DNA of 64,000 bases from Haloarculaceae archaeon H-GB1-1 (lineage in GTDB: Archaea > Halobacteriota > Halobacteria > Halobacteriales > Haloarculaceae). A model generated the notes under the pieces. That model was given only the letters and a program-made list of their open reading frames with translations. It had not been told where the DNA came from and made no database searches. Both the position numbers and the translations under genes were made by a program. The stretch spans positions 62,001 through 126,000 of the forward strand of contig JARUKX010000007.1 in NCBI GenBank assembly GCA_029688825.1, in the 5' to 3' direction. Shown here piece after piece: positions 7,776-16,919 of the stretch (position 1 is the first letter of the stretch; each line of letters starts with the position of its first letter).

Positions 7776-9665
7776 ATGAGCGGGAATCAGTGGGCGATTG
7801 CGGAGGGGCGCTCCGCGCTGGAGACGGTCGACGACCATTTCGACGCCGACCGGGTACTCTCGACGACGGCCGTCGTCTCGTCTCCGTCTCAGTCGTGGCC
7901 CGCGGTTCAGGCGAGCGGCGAATACCTCACGCAAGCAGATATCGATAGGGTAGGAGAGGAGACGGCTGAAGTCGTTTACGACTGGGCAACGACGCTCGAT
8001 GAAACTCTTCAGACCCGTTTTCCGTCGCTCTCGGACGGATTCCGCCCGTTCGAAGCGTTGACTTATGCGCTCCGTCGGACGATGACTCCACTGTGGATTC
8101 GGTATCTCGAGCTGAAACAGTTTTTACGTACCGAAGATCCTAGTGAAATTATATACGTCGACCGGCCACCCGTTCGATTCGAGGGTGAGCCGGATTCTCA
8201 CCCGCTCCGTCTCAGGCAGTGGGAATACCCGATGGCACAGCTTCTCTCGGTGAATTCGTTTCGCTCTCAACTCGACTGCTCGGTAACGGTGATCGAAGGG
8301 CGAAGACACGGGAGCGGTGATTCCGGGCCAGCCGATCGGTCGCTTCAGTCACAGGCCCGGGCTGCGCTCAGGCGCCGCTTGAACCCGAATCGGACCAGCG
8401 GACTCCGGAAAACACGAATGCGCGACATAGGTCTTCCCCGGAAGGAGAACCAGCGACTCCTCCTGACGGAGCTGAACGCCCACAATTACTCGTTTGTACG
8501 GGAGGCCTGCGAACGTGACGGAGTGGCGCTCGACTGGTGGAAGAAATGGTTCAGCGATCCGGTCTCGATGCGGACGGGCCGGACTATTACGTTGACCGAC
8601 GGAAATCCAGGCCCATTCGACGAGCACGAACCGGACGAGGTCGTGTCGAGGGCGACTGATCGAAATGATCGCACACCTTCCCCACCGACTCCAGTCACGG
8701 ATGTCGTCATCGATCGCCTCCGACGGTTCGTGTCGGCGTACTTTCCGTCGTTTCACCGCCTTTTCGTCCGTGCGACGTCGTACTTTGAAAAACGCGACAG
8801 CTGTTGTATTCTGTGTGGCCCCAACTACAGACCACTGGGTCGGTTGATCACGGCTGCAGGCACAGCAGCAAACGTCCCCACGGCCACGTTCCAACACGGC
8901 GGAAGCTACGGCTACAGTTACAATCCGTCACATCTAGAGGAGGTGACCAACGACGTGGTCTGTACGTGGGGCCCGGGTAGCGCCAGCACATTCGAGATGT
9001 ATGCGACGAAGCGTGATACCGAAATTGAGACGCTCTCCCTGGGAATGGAGCAGACACGAGTCTACGGTTCCCAGTTCACCGATCTGCCGGACGTTTCGAC
9101 GCCGGATACCTCGTCACCCACGCTCATGTACGCGCCGTCGGCCCTGTGGGGGAACGGCTGGTTCGGGCCACGAATGTGGTACGGCGACCAGGCGTACCAC
9201 AATCATCAGCGGGAACTCGTCGACGCACTCACGGAGCTACAGGGGTTCGACGTTATTTTCAAACTCCACCACAAGGAGCGCACACAGAACCCCATCAGCT
9301 CCTACATCGAGCGGACAGGTGCCGACGTTACGGTCAAACAGGACACTCCATTTACCAAAGTAGTCTCCCAAGCAGATATCGTACTCAACGACTGGCCGCA
9401 TACCGCGTTCCTCGAAGCGATGCTCTACGGTCGTCCGATCGTCTACTTAGATATTGGATGGACCGACTGGACCGAAGAAGGGAGGAGATTGCTGGAGTCG
9501 TCACTCCCCGTCGTTCGAACGACCAGCGGGTGGCAGGATCGGCTTCGCGAGACGCTCGAAGCAGTCGCGAGCGGAGCTACATCCTGCCAGTACGATCGGT
9601 TCCTCTCGACGTTCTGTCAGCCGGGATTCGATGGAACTCCGCTGTGGGAGTACCTGCAGTCGTGA
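7776..9665 (+). CDS. Large GT-B-like surface carbohydrate transferase (LIC12162-like)
   Basis: 629-aa protein without signal peptide or clear membrane helices. The C-terminal half resembles GT-B transferases of the LIC12162/CDP-glycerol-transferase-like type: CCILCGPNYRPLGRLITAAG, then ATFQHGGSYGYSYN with the QHGG signature, FDVIFKLHHKE, QADIVLNDWPHTAFLEAM and GRPIVYLDIGWTDW. The N-terminal half, about 300 residues, is not recognisable by eye. It shares its layout and many blocks with the protein at 17132-19057, including FRPFE, NPNRTxGLRK and SDPVSMRTGR versus RDPVSLRTGR. It is transcribed towards the sulfatase-like gene at 9676. The likely role is adding or polymerising a sugar or polyol phosphate on a surface glycan; substrate unknown. 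Confidence 0.7.
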   Translation: MSGNQWAIAEGRSALETVDDHFDADRVLSTTAVVSSPSQSWPAVQASGEYLTQADIDRVGEETAEVVYDWATTLDETLQTRFPSLSDGFRPFEALTYALRRTMTPLWIRYLELKQFLRTEDPSEIIYVDRPPVRFEGEPDSHPLRLRQWEYPMAQLLSVNSFRSQLDCSVTVIEGRRHGSGDSGPADRSLQSQARAALRRRLNPNRTSGLRKTRMRDIGLPRKENQRLLLTELNAHNYSFVREACERDGVALDWWKKWFSDPVSMRTGRTITLTDGNPGPFDEHEPDEVVSRATDRNDRTPSPPTPVTDVVIDRLRRFVSAYFPSFHRLFVRATSYFEKRDSCCILCGPNYRPLGRLITAAGTAANVPTATFQHGGSYGYSYNPSHLEEVTNDVVCTWGPGSASTFEMYATKRDTEIETLSLGMEQTRVYGSQFTDLPDVSTPDTSSPTLMYAPSALWGNGWFGPRMWYGDQAYHNHQRELVDALTELQGFDVIFKLHHKERTQNPISSYIERTGADVTVKQDTPFTKVVSQADIVLNDWPHTAFLEAMLYGRPIVYLDIGWTDWTEEGRRLLESSLPVVRTTSGWQDRLRETLEAVASGATSCQYDRFLSTFCQPGFDGTPLWEYLQS

Positions 9666-9675
9666 TCGTCGTCGG

Positions 9676-11094
9676 TTACAGGTATCCGAGATCCTCGAGT
9701 TGCTGCTGCATTCGGTCGGTGAACTCTGCATTTCGGTCAGCGATGACCGGGTCACCGATCCGTTCCACCCACGTCGACCCGATCCGCTCGAGTTCGTCGA
9801 CGATGTCTGGGTGTACCTCGCTCACGTCGGTCGTTTCATCCGGCAGTTTGTAGAGAACTCGTTTGTCGTCGCTACGTTCGTACTTGAACTCAGCCGTTCT
9901 GACCGCGGTTGCCGTAGTGGCGTGGAAACGACCCGTGTCGAAGGCAGGGTCATGATCGCGGAAGGAGTCAAAAGATGGCTCGTTCGGTGAGAGCTGTGTG
10001 ATTGCCGCCTCTCTCTGCTCTGATCGGAGGTCCAGGCCCTGTAACGACTCGCTATCACCGCCGGCTTCGGCGACAAAAGTCGTCATCAGGTCGGCGTGTT
10101 GGATCGGGACGCCGGAATCGATTGCACAGATCGTTTCCAATCCGTGTGTCACAAGGGGGACCTGGACGAGACCGTCGTGTAACACTAGCTTGTGCGCAAT
10201 CAGATCCCGTTCACCGAAGAGATCGCCGTGGTCCGATGTGATTACAAACACCGTCTCGTCGTCGACGGACCGACGTATGTCGTCCACTAACGCTCCGGTA
10301 CAGTGGTCGGCGTAGGCTATTTCGGCGTCGTAGAGCGCGCTGAGGGCCTCCCACTCCTCGTCGGTAAATGGGGCCCGGTTGGCGATCGCCCGATTGATCG
10401 ATTCGTCGTTCCCGTACACCCCCATCATGAACTCGATTGCCGCCGACGGATTCATTGAAATGTCGTCGGTGTAACGCCTGAGAAACGAGGCGGGCGGCCG
10501 ATACGGGTAGTGGGGACCGACGGCATGGAGATATAGGAAGAACGGCTCCCCTTCCCTAGCACGAACGTACGACCTGGCCATCTCCGTGGTGTATTTCAAC
10601 CCGAATCCATTTGTCAGTCCCCGCGAATCATAGACGAAATTCGAGATGTTCGGGAGGACGTTCTCCATCAAGTGCGACCCCATGGCCCGTCCCTTTTCGG
10701 CGAGGTGGTCGGTCCCCGAACGGTTGAAGGTGAACTCGAAGGTATCGAAGCCGCGGTCCAGTCCCGTGGCGTCGCTGACGCGGGCAATTTCGGAGATACA
10801 GCCGGTGTGATACCCGGCCGCAGAGAGGAGTTCGGCGACCGTCGGCACCGATTCTGGGAGCCGATCGTTGATTCCCATCCCGACTCCGTGGTGGGACGGA
10901 TACGTTCCGGTGAGGATCGACGGTGCCGAAACGAGTGTGAAATTTGAGTGCGCCGTACACTCCGAGAACGAGCGTCCACCCGAGGCGAGACGGGCGAGAT
11001 TTGGCGTCGTGTCGCGCCGGTATCCACTCATCGTCGTCCGGTCGTACCGGAGACTATCGAGTGTAATCCACACGATATTCGGTGGGCGAGACAT
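9676..11094 (-). CDS. Sulfatase-family protein (AP superfamily)
   Basis: 472 aa. It begins PPNIVWITLDSLRYDRTTMS, the standard sulfatase N-terminus with a metal-binding Asp. TLVSAPSILTGTYPSHHGV covers the nucleophile region, but the classical Cys/Ser-x-Pro-x-Arg formylglycine motif lacks its Arg. Hydrolase activity through formylglycine is therefore doubtful, and a Ser/Thr-based phospho- or sulfotransferase or hydrolase is possible. VFVITSDHGDLFGERDLI near residue 290 gives the second metal site. It ends QQLEDLGYL, the tail seen in the other AP-superfamily proteins here. No signal peptide is obvious. It converges on the LIC12162-like gene with 10 bp between them and lies downstream of the ABC exporter gene, suggesting a shared glycan. 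Confidence 0.85.
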   Translation of the reverse strand: MSRPPNIVWITLDSLRYDRTTMSGYRRDTTPNLARLASGGRSFSECTAHSNFTLVSAPSILTGTYPSHHGVGMGINDRLPESVPTVAELLSAAGYHTGCISEIARVSDATGLDRGFDTFEFTFNRSGTDHLAEKGRAMGSHLMENVLPNISNFVYDSRGLTNGFGLKYTTEMARSYVRAREGEPFFLYLHAVGPHYPYRPPASFLRRYTDDISMNPSAAIEFMMGVYGNDESINRAIANRAPFTDEEWEALSALYDAEIAYADHCTGALVDDIRRSVDDETVFVITSDHGDLFGERDLIAHKLVLHDGLVQVPLVTHGLETICAIDSGVPIQHADLMTTFVAEAGGDSESLQGLDLRSEQREAAITQLSPNEPSFDSFRDHDPAFDTGRFHATTATAVRTAEFKYERSDDKRVLYKLPDETTDVSEVHPDIVDELERIGSTWVERIGDPVIADRNAEFTDRMQQQLEDLGYL

Positions 11095-11174
11095 ACGGCT
11101 AAGACCTCTGCCGGAGCGCGTAAAAGCTGTTGCGGCTACGGTTCGGTGCTCTCTCGACCGCTCGTCGACGGTAC

Positions 11175-12968
11175 TCAGCTATTGTAGAGATCAGCATACT
11201 GACCGTCGGCGGCTATCAACCGCTCGTGATCGCCGGACTCGACGATACGCCCGTCTTCGACGACGTAGATCCGGTCGGCGTTTCTGATCGTCGAGAGCCG
11301 GTGTGCGATGGCGAGTATCGCGAAATCGTGATCCATCGCTTCCAGTCGCGTCTGGATCCGCGTCTCAAGCTCGCGGTCGAGATCGCTCGTTGCCTCATCG
11401 AGGATGAGTACATCTGCATCGTTGAGGAGCGCCCGTGCGACCGCGACGCGTTGGCGTTGGCCGCCCGAGAGGCGGACACCGTCTTCCCCCAGTTCCGTGT
11501 CCAGCCCGGCTGGCAACTCCGAGAGGAACTCGTCGATCTGTGCTATATCGCAGGCCCACTGAATCTCCTCCGTGGTCGCCTCGCTGTCACCGATCGTGAT
11601 GTTCTCCCGCAAGGTGGCGTTGAACAGGTGAGGCTGCTGTCTAACGAAGGTGAGACGATCCCGCCAGTCCGCCAGTGGCATCTGATCGATCGGCTCACCG
11701 TCGGCGTAGATCCGACCCGAGTCGGGCTCGTAGAGCCGTGTCAGCAGTGAAGCGACGGTCGATTTCCCGGCTCCGGAGGGACCGGCCAGAGCGACGAACT
11801 CGCCTCGGGCAACGCGCAGGGACACCTCCGAGAGAACTACCTCATCGTCGTACGCGAACGAGACATCGTCGAACTGAACGGTTTCGACCGGTGACGGCAC
11901 TTCCACTGCGTCCGTGTCTGGTTCCCTGTTGGCTTCGAGTTCGTCGATTAGGGTAAACGTCCGAACCAGGTGGGGAAGTCGCCCGTCCGCCGAATACAAT
12001 AGGTTCGCAAGTTGGCTCACACGCGGTGCGAGCCGGTACATCGCGATGATGAACAGCCCGAGCGAGGCCAACGAGAGCGAAGAGACGACGAATCCAAGAT
12101 AGATCAGGCCGAACAAGACGAGGCCGGTAACCATACTGTAGAGGTTGCTAATCGCCTTCTTGTTACGGTCGATCCGTATCTTCGATGCCGCCCTGAGACG
12201 GACGTAACCGAGGAAACGCTCCCTCATTGTTCCGGCTAATCCGAACGTCTTCACCTCGGGGAGCCCACGAGTCACCTCCTGTGCGATTTCCTGAATCCGC
12301 TCGTTCGCTTTAGCCTGCCTGTCGCCGACTTCGTATGCGGGTTCGAGTACGAATTTGAAAAGTAGCGCGATGGTTCCGAGCACGACCAGCGAGACGACCG
12401 TCAGTAATGGCGACACGAACAGCGCCAGGGCCAGGTATCCGCTCGTGATGAGTACGTGCTCGGAGAAGGTAAGAATCAGCATAATCCCCGTCGTCCCCTG
12501 GCCGGTCTCGGTCACGATACTGTTGACGATCGGCTGACTCCCCTCGTCGTCGACGTAGCCGATCCGGGCCGACAACAGTCGTTCAAAGACCTGTCGCTGA
12601 AGGTCACGATGGAACGTCTCCTGGAGTCTCGCCTGCCCGTAATCGACGACGAAGCCGATCGTGTAACGAGAGATGATAGCCAACGCTGCTCCGATGACGA
12701 GCGTCTCGAGTGTGAATGGGATTCCCACCGTTTCATACAGGCGATCGAACACTCCGAGTATGGCTCCAGAAGACGTGTCGGCAGACGTGACACCGCCGCT
12801 TTCCGCAATCTCGAAAATCGGAACCACGAAACTGAGACCGAACGCTTCGAGCACACCGACGATCACGTTCAGGCCGACGAGCAGCAGTATGAGATACGGG
12901 CGATAATGAAACGTGCGTTTGAGAGCGGCCAATTTCTGCCGTAGCGACACGTTCGTCTCCTCGATCAT
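11175..12968 (-). CDS. ABC exporter/flippase (fused permease-ATPase), copy 1
   Basis: 597 aa. The N-terminal membrane domain (about residues 20-330) has around six hydrophobic segments, for example YLILLLVGLNVIVGVLEAFG and LVLFGLIYLGFVVSSL. It is followed by an ATPase with Walker A GPSGAGKST, signature LSGGQRQRVAVARALL and Walker B VLILDEATSDLD. The half-transporter fusion resembles MsbA/PglK flippases, which move lipid-linked sugars or lipids across the membrane as homodimers. It is clearly paralogous to the protein at 56020-57804: both start with a short SLRQKL segment and share the region ending LVPIxExAxSSGG-like. The sulfatase-like gene lies 80 bp downstream on the same strand. The cargo is probably a glycan precursor. 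Confidence 0.88.
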   Translation of the reverse strand: MIEETNVSLRQKLAALKRTFHYRPYLILLLVGLNVIVGVLEAFGLSFVVPIFEIAESGGVTSADTSSGAILGVFDRLYETVGIPFTLETLVIGAALAIISRYTIGFVVDYGQARLQETFHRDLQRQVFERLLSARIGYVDDEGSQPIVNSIVTETGQGTTGIMLILTFSEHVLITSGYLALALFVSPLLTVVSLVVLGTIALLFKFVLEPAYEVGDRQAKANERIQEIAQEVTRGLPEVKTFGLAGTMRERFLGYVRLRAASKIRIDRNKKAISNLYSMVTGLVLFGLIYLGFVVSSLSLASLGLFIIAMYRLAPRVSQLANLLYSADGRLPHLVRTFTLIDELEANREPDTDAVEVPSPVETVQFDDVSFAYDDEVVLSEVSLRVARGEFVALAGPSGAGKSTVASLLTRLYEPDSGRIYADGEPIDQMPLADWRDRLTFVRQQPHLFNATLRENITIGDSEATTEEIQWACDIAQIDEFLSELPAGLDTELGEDGVRLSGGQRQRVAVARALLNDADVLILDEATSDLDRELETRIQTRLEAMDHDFAILAIAHRLSTIRNADRIYVVEDGRIVESGDHERLIAADGQYADLYNS

Positions 12969-13008
12969 GATTCCGTTCCCATGCTGTAGACTGAACTGTT
13001 TTCAGGCC

Positions 13009-13016
13009 CTTATAAT
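13009..13016 (-). promoter_or_regulatory. Probable TATA box for the ABC exporter
   Basis: On the minus strand ATTATAAG lies about 41-48 bases upstream of the exporter ATG at 12968. The position suits a transcript with a short leader. Confidence 0.45.
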
Positions 13017-13193
13017 ATGTGTCGATGTGGCCACGGTTCTCGGTGACACGGTAGGACGGCGAGGGCGAACTGATCGCGCTCTCTAGCGTTCGTACAGTGA
13101 AGCAGAGTATCGACGGCTACTCGTTACGTTCACAATTCGGGACTGACCTCGTCGACGGTGTACGGAGTAACTGACCTCTTGAAAGGTGTCTGA
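13017..13193. other. Gap before the truncated sulfatase-like gene
   Basis: No protein or RNA gene is recognised in this 177-bp stretch between the exporter promoter and the decayed region. Confidence 0.35.
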
Positions 13194-13390
13194 AATGCTC
13201 GCCTGGTCGCCTTCGAGTCTTCTCGTCTCTATAACCGCCGTTTGCGCGCTCGCACCGGGAGCGGCATCGTGGCAGAAGAGTGGGACAACCTGGTCATCCT
13301 CGACGCCTGTCGATACGATGTTTTCGAAGAGATGCACACGTTTCCAGGGACGCTGAAACCAATCATCTCGAAGGGCGAAGAGCAAGGAAT
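13194..13390 (+). pseudogene. 5' fragment of a short sulfatase-like gene
   Basis: The plus-strand frame reads RRLRARTGSGIVAEEWD, then NLVILDACRYDVFEEM and LKPIISKG before similarity stops. This matches the N-termini of the 314-aa proteins at 5750 (WDALILLDTCRVD) and 19205 (WDLLIVLDACRAD). The rest of the gene is missing and the sequence runs directly into a transposase remnant on the opposite strand, so the gene was cut by the insertion. No ATG lies at the expected start and a TGA precedes the fragment in frame. Confidence 0.75.
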
Positions 13391-14128
13391 TCTTCGACAG
13401 GAACTCGTGCTCGCCTCGATTTCCCTGCTGATAGGAGACACAGATAGTGATCGGGAAGCCCAGTTCCCGCTCGTTCCCTTGTAAATCACGTACTCAGTCC
13501 AGTAGGAAAACGGCAGGTACAGTTTCTCGGCCAATTGTATCCCACAGCGGATGATCGAGGGAGCGACTGGTTCAATTGCACTCAGTCTCTCGATCGATGT
13601 ACCGTCGTAGAACCCACGATCAGCGAGAAGTCCAGCCACGTCGTATGGAGGGCCGCAACGTGATCGTGCAATCACTCGACCGCGTCGCTTGTGGGTCATC
13701 ACTGCGACGGGCGTGACTGCGACGATGGTCGGTTTCGCCCGACAGAGGACGAATCCAGCGAAGTAGCGATGGCACTGAGAGGAGCCACCGTGGGTTTCGT
13801 CTGACAGATTCGTCATTGTTAGCGTGTGGATAGCCGTGGTAAGAATCTCGATGAATTCGAGACAGCTGCTCCTCGGCCCCAGCCCGAGAATCATCGTCGC
13901 CTGCTCGACGATGCGGCCGTTGACGACGACTTCGCGTTCCTCTGGTGAGACGGTGTGAAGTTGCGCGAGCGTTTAGTGGTCGGAGTAGGTTCCACGAGTG
14001 GTCTCGGTGACGGCCTTGAAGGATTTCTGATCGACAGCAGCTTGGTGGAGTGTCTGCCGAATGATCCCGGAGTCTATGGCTTTGGCTTCGACCCCAGGAG
14101 AGGGGATCTTCGAGATGGGATCAATCAC
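13385..14128 (-). pseudogene. Degenerate IS4-like haloarchaeal transposase
   Basis: Minus-strand reading gives IPSPGVEAKAIDSGIIRQTL, then TLHQAAVDQKSFKAVTE, an in-frame TAA at 13973-13975, VEQATMILGLGPRS, CHRYFAGFVLCRAKP, YDVAGLLADRGFYDG and YWTEYVIYKGT. After a frameshift it continues ELGFPITICVSYQQGNRG. The LLADRGFYDG block is the second acidic region of IS4-like DDE transposases and the YQQG block is typical of haloarchaeal members. Stops and frameshifts make it inactive. It ends against the truncated sulfatase-like gene on one side and the formyltransferase gene on the other. Confidence 0.8.
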
Positions 14129-14148
14129 TTAATATAAAGCAGTCACAA

Positions 14149-14988
14149 TCATGGTCGCTCGGTTTCGATAGCGTCGAAGGCATTGACCAGTGTGGGCTCG
14201 TGATCGCCGAGGTTCCCGTCAAGATAGTGGTCGACGATGTCGTTGTCATAGAGGTCGTAGATAGTCCCGAGATGATGTGGATGGAAGTCGTCGCTACGGA
14301 AGAGTTTCCCCGTTTCGGTCTGTTCGGTCAGCGGGAGCGACCCGTGTACAGCGAGATGTTCGAACAACGCGACCGTTTCCTCGGCGAATTGCTCGACGAC
14401 GGCGGCAGCGGTCTCGTGGACGCCGTCACCCCGCTGTAGCGCCGGGCGTGTCTGATGGACGATTGCGCCAGCGTCGGCGTCCTCGATGATCTGATGGAGT
14501 GTCCCACCGGCGTACTGCGGTTCGAGGAAGTAGAACGGCCAGAATAGCGTCGCCGATCCCTTGTACCGCGGTGACAGCCCGAGGTGGAAGTTCAAACGCC
14601 ACTCGGGAAGGTGCCCGAGAACCGGGTCGAGAATGAGCCCTGTCCCGAAGATGAACGCGGCATCCGCGTCGACGTCGCGGACGAACGAGGCGACCCGTTC
14701 TGAGTTTAACTCGTCACGGTCGACGAATAGCGTCGGTGCGGCCGACTCGTAGCGGTCGGCGGATCGGTCGCCATACGCCTGCCGTTCGACCTTCTCCCGG
14801 CGTTCGAAGTGGTGCTCGAAGAGTGCCCGGTCGTGGTCCGAACAGTCGTCGGGTGGGTCCGGCACGCACGGTTCGCGCTGCATCGAGACGATACCACACA
14901 CATCGAGCGCGTCGGATTCGATGAGTTGTTCGTGGACGTAGACGTGTCGGGCGTGACTCCCCGAAAAGAGGAGGACTCGCATGGTCAC
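14149..14988 (-). CDS. Formyltransferase-family protein (sugar N-formyltransferase)
   Basis: 279 aa. The core has LNFHLGLSPRYKGSATLFWP, which holds the catalytic Asn and His of the N10-formyl-tetrahydrofolate transferase fold, and GGTLHQIIEDADAGAIVHQ with the catalytic Asp. This pattern is shared with ArnA, Fmt and sugar N-formyltransferases. The GTG start at 14988 overlaps the stop of the upstream DUF4910 gene (gTGA overlap); an ATG two codons later is an alternative. In this setting it probably formylates an amino sugar or nucleotide sugar. The C-terminal region after residue 215 is not a recognised Fmt C-domain, which argues against tRNA formylation, as does archaeal biology. Confidence 0.82.
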   Translation of the reverse strand: MTMRVLLFSGSHARHVYVHEQLIESDALDVCGIVSMQREPCVPDPPDDCSDHDRALFEHHFERREKVERQAYGDRSADRYESAAPTLFVDRDELNSERVASFVRDVDADAAFIFGTGLILDPVLGHLPEWRLNFHLGLSPRYKGSATLFWPFYFLEPQYAGGTLHQIIEDADAGAIVHQTRPALQRGDGVHETAAAVVEQFAEETVALFEHLAVHGSLPLTEQTETGKLFRSDDFHPHHLGTIYDLYDNDIVDHYLDGNLGDHEPTLVNAFDAIETERP

Positions 14989-16331
14989 GACACCTCCACG
15001 GGAACGATAAGGTCGGCGTCTTGGAGCGCCTGTGCGGCCCGGAACAGTGTGAGAACCGACAACCCCGACTGCTCGGCGAGCGCGAACAGTGAGGTCTCGC
15101 CGTCACAACCGAACATCAGCCAGTTAATGCCGTCCTGTACGTCGCCCGTGGTCACCGTCTCGTCGTCGCCGTAGTCGTGTTCCGAATGGCTCTCGTCGCC
15201 GAGGTGGGCGGGCTGGTGTTTCTGGCCGCCCGTCGTCGGGTGGAGGTCGTGCCGGTCGAGTTTGAACTCACAGTGTGGCTGTCGCCGGGTGTACACCCGG
15301 TCCATCTCCAGATATTGGATTGCGTCCCAGTATATTTCGAGGGTCCGTTCGAGGGCATCCGCCGAAACGAACGAGAGGTCGTCCTCCGAGGTGTGGTACG
15401 CGTCGTACTCGTAGTATTTGTCTTTCGTGATGCTCCCGGTTGGGATGCGGAATCCCGGGGTGCTGTACTGGCGCTCGTCGCTGCCGGTCGGGGCGAAGTC
15501 GTACTGGTCGTAGTCGTAGCTGTCGAGGGCTAGTCGAGCAGCGGTGTCGACGGGGTGGTCACCACGGAATGATTCCTTGTAGCCGAACGACCCTGGGCCG
15601 GCGGTCGTCGTGACGACGTACCCACCGTCGACCGATTTCATCGCTCGTTCGTGGTCGTGTAGATACGCTATCGCACCGATTGTCTCGGGAACGATTATCA
15701 GCCGGTACGAATGGTAGGGGTCGGACTGGCGGATACGCTCGAACAGAAGTGTTGCGAGTATCAACCCGGAGAGGTTGTCGTTGGCCATCGACGGGTGGCA
15801 GCAGTACGTCGAGAGGACGTACTCCCGTTCACTCTTGCCCTCGACACGGGCGTCTGCGTAGGTTAGCGACCCTTCCTCGTCGAGTTCGGCATCGATACGA
15901 ACCTCGTAAGTCTCGTCCCGGTCCATTTCGTCGAACGTGTTCTGGCGGAGGCAAAAGCCCCAGTCGCGTTCGTAGTAGCTCGTCCGGTACGGGATTGTAT
16001 CGACCATCTCCGGGAGCGTGTAGAGATGTGGTTCTAGTTCGTCGAACGACAGTGTCGCTTCCATCGGGACGCTGTAGTTCACGAGGTGTAGCGTGTTCGT
16101 CGCCACGTCGACTACCGTCTCACCGCTCCCATCCCGAATCCACGCCTCGTCCACGTTCCACTCCGGTGGAACTGTCCAGTCGTACACCGATGTCCCGGCC
16201 GGTACCTCGGTTCGGTTCAGGGGGGTGACCTCCGAGAGGATGTCGAGCGACCGGCGATTTCCATCGCCGGTGAGACTCCGCTGGATGGGAAACAACCGTT
16301 CGAAGAGATTCGAGATCTCGTCGGCGTCCAT
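14985..16331 (-). CDS. DUF4910-type metallopeptidase-like protein
   Basis: 448 aa from the ATG at 16331 (MDADEISNLFERLFPIQRS). I prefer this over the longer frame to 16517 because the extra 62 codons are antisense to a methyltransferase remnant. The M28-like core shows STYCCHPSMANDNLSGL with zinc-ligand His and Asp, IVPETIGAIAYL with the acidic pair, and YHTSEDDL with a further His. A helical C-terminal domain (FALAEQSGLSVLTLFRAAQA) looks like a winged helix. DUF4910 proteins often sit in polysaccharide clusters and their substrate is not established. The 4-bp overlap with the formyltransferase gene suggests they are translated together. Confidence 0.82.
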   Translation of the reverse strand: MDADEISNLFERLFPIQRSLTGDGNRRSLDILSEVTPLNRTEVPAGTSVYDWTVPPEWNVDEAWIRDGSGETVVDVATNTLHLVNYSVPMEATLSFDELEPHLYTLPEMVDTIPYRTSYYERDWGFCLRQNTFDEMDRDETYEVRIDAELDEEGSLTYADARVEGKSEREYVLSTYCCHPSMANDNLSGLILATLLFERIRQSDPYHSYRLIIVPETIGAIAYLHDHERAMKSVDGGYVVTTTAGPGSFGYKESFRGDHPVDTAARLALDSYDYDQYDFAPTGSDERQYSTPGFRIPTGSITKDKYYEYDAYHTSEDDLSFVSADALERTLEIYWDAIQYLEMDRVYTRRQPHCEFKLDRHDLHPTTGGQKHQPAHLGDESHSEHDYGDDETVTTGDVQDGINWLMFGCDGETSLFALAEQSGLSVLTLFRAAQALQDADLIVPVEVS

Positions 16332-16334
16332 TGT

Positions 16335-16919
16335 CCTCACGACGAATTCAACTGTCGTATATCCTGTGGTGATAGTGGCCTCGACGACGGGATTCCCTGC
16401 AGCGGCGAGTTCGATGTCGTGGTGTCGCTCAGCGCAGTGCCGCACGTCAGCGACCAAAGGCAAGCACTCGAACACATCCACGACGTAACCCGACTGGGTG
16501 GACTTCTCCTCGTACAATTACGGAACCTCCTGTTCAACGCGTTCACGCTCAACGAGTACACACGCGCGTTCGTCTTTCATTAGCTTCTGGAGGACGTGAA
16601 CCTCCCTGACGAACCAGCAACACGACTCGACGAACGGGTCAGAGAACCGTGCCGGACATCGTCCGGATCCGTGGCTGATCTCAGCTCGATGGACGGCTCC
16701 GGGTCGTTCAACAATCCACTCACCGTCGCCTGGACGTTCGAAGACGCAGGGTTCGAAGTTGAGGGCCGCCATTTCCACCACTATCACGCGATGCTGCCGG
16801 AGTTTGCCTCGACGTTCACGGAGTCGTTCAGACGTGAGAGCCTGCGACTGGAGGATCCTGACGACTGGCGCGGCTACCTTCTCGTATCGGCGTTCATCGT
16901 CGAGACGATACGACGTTGA
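16335..16919 (+). pseudogene. SAM-dependent methyltransferase remnant
   Basis: The plus-strand frame reads SGEFDVVVSLSAVPHVSD, then QALEHIHDVTRLGGLLLVQL, NLLFNAFTLNEYTRAFVFH, TAG (16581-16583), and continues LLEDVNLPDEPATRLDE to GYLLVSAFIVETIRR and TGA. The first block is the motif II/III region of class I methyltransferases (FDVV...HV...GG.LL). The SAM-binding N-terminus is missing because the divergent DUF4910 gene begins exactly where the remnant starts. With its 5' truncation and internal stop it should be inactive; the 107-codon part after the stop is open but lacks the catalytic fold. Confidence 0.72.

Noticed and set aside
13229-13894. 221-codon minus-strand ORF read as one protein
   Set aside because: It joins part of a transposase with the antisense of a sulfatase-like fragment across a frameshift; it is a chance open frame through two remnants.
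14149-14988. Methionyl-tRNA formyltransferase
   Set aside because: Archaea do not start translation with formyl-methionine, and the protein lacks the Fmt C-terminal domain; a sugar substrate fits the neighbourhood better.
16332-16517. 62-codon N-terminal extension of the DUF4910 protein
   Set aside because: The extension is antisense to the methyltransferase remnant and has no similarity to the DUF4910 fold; the ATG at 16331 starts the recognisable domain.
16581-16583. TAG read as pyrrolysine in a functional methyltransferase
   Set aside because: The gene also lacks its SAM-binding N-terminus, the product is not an MtmB-type methylamine methyltransferase, and no pyrrolysine genes were seen.
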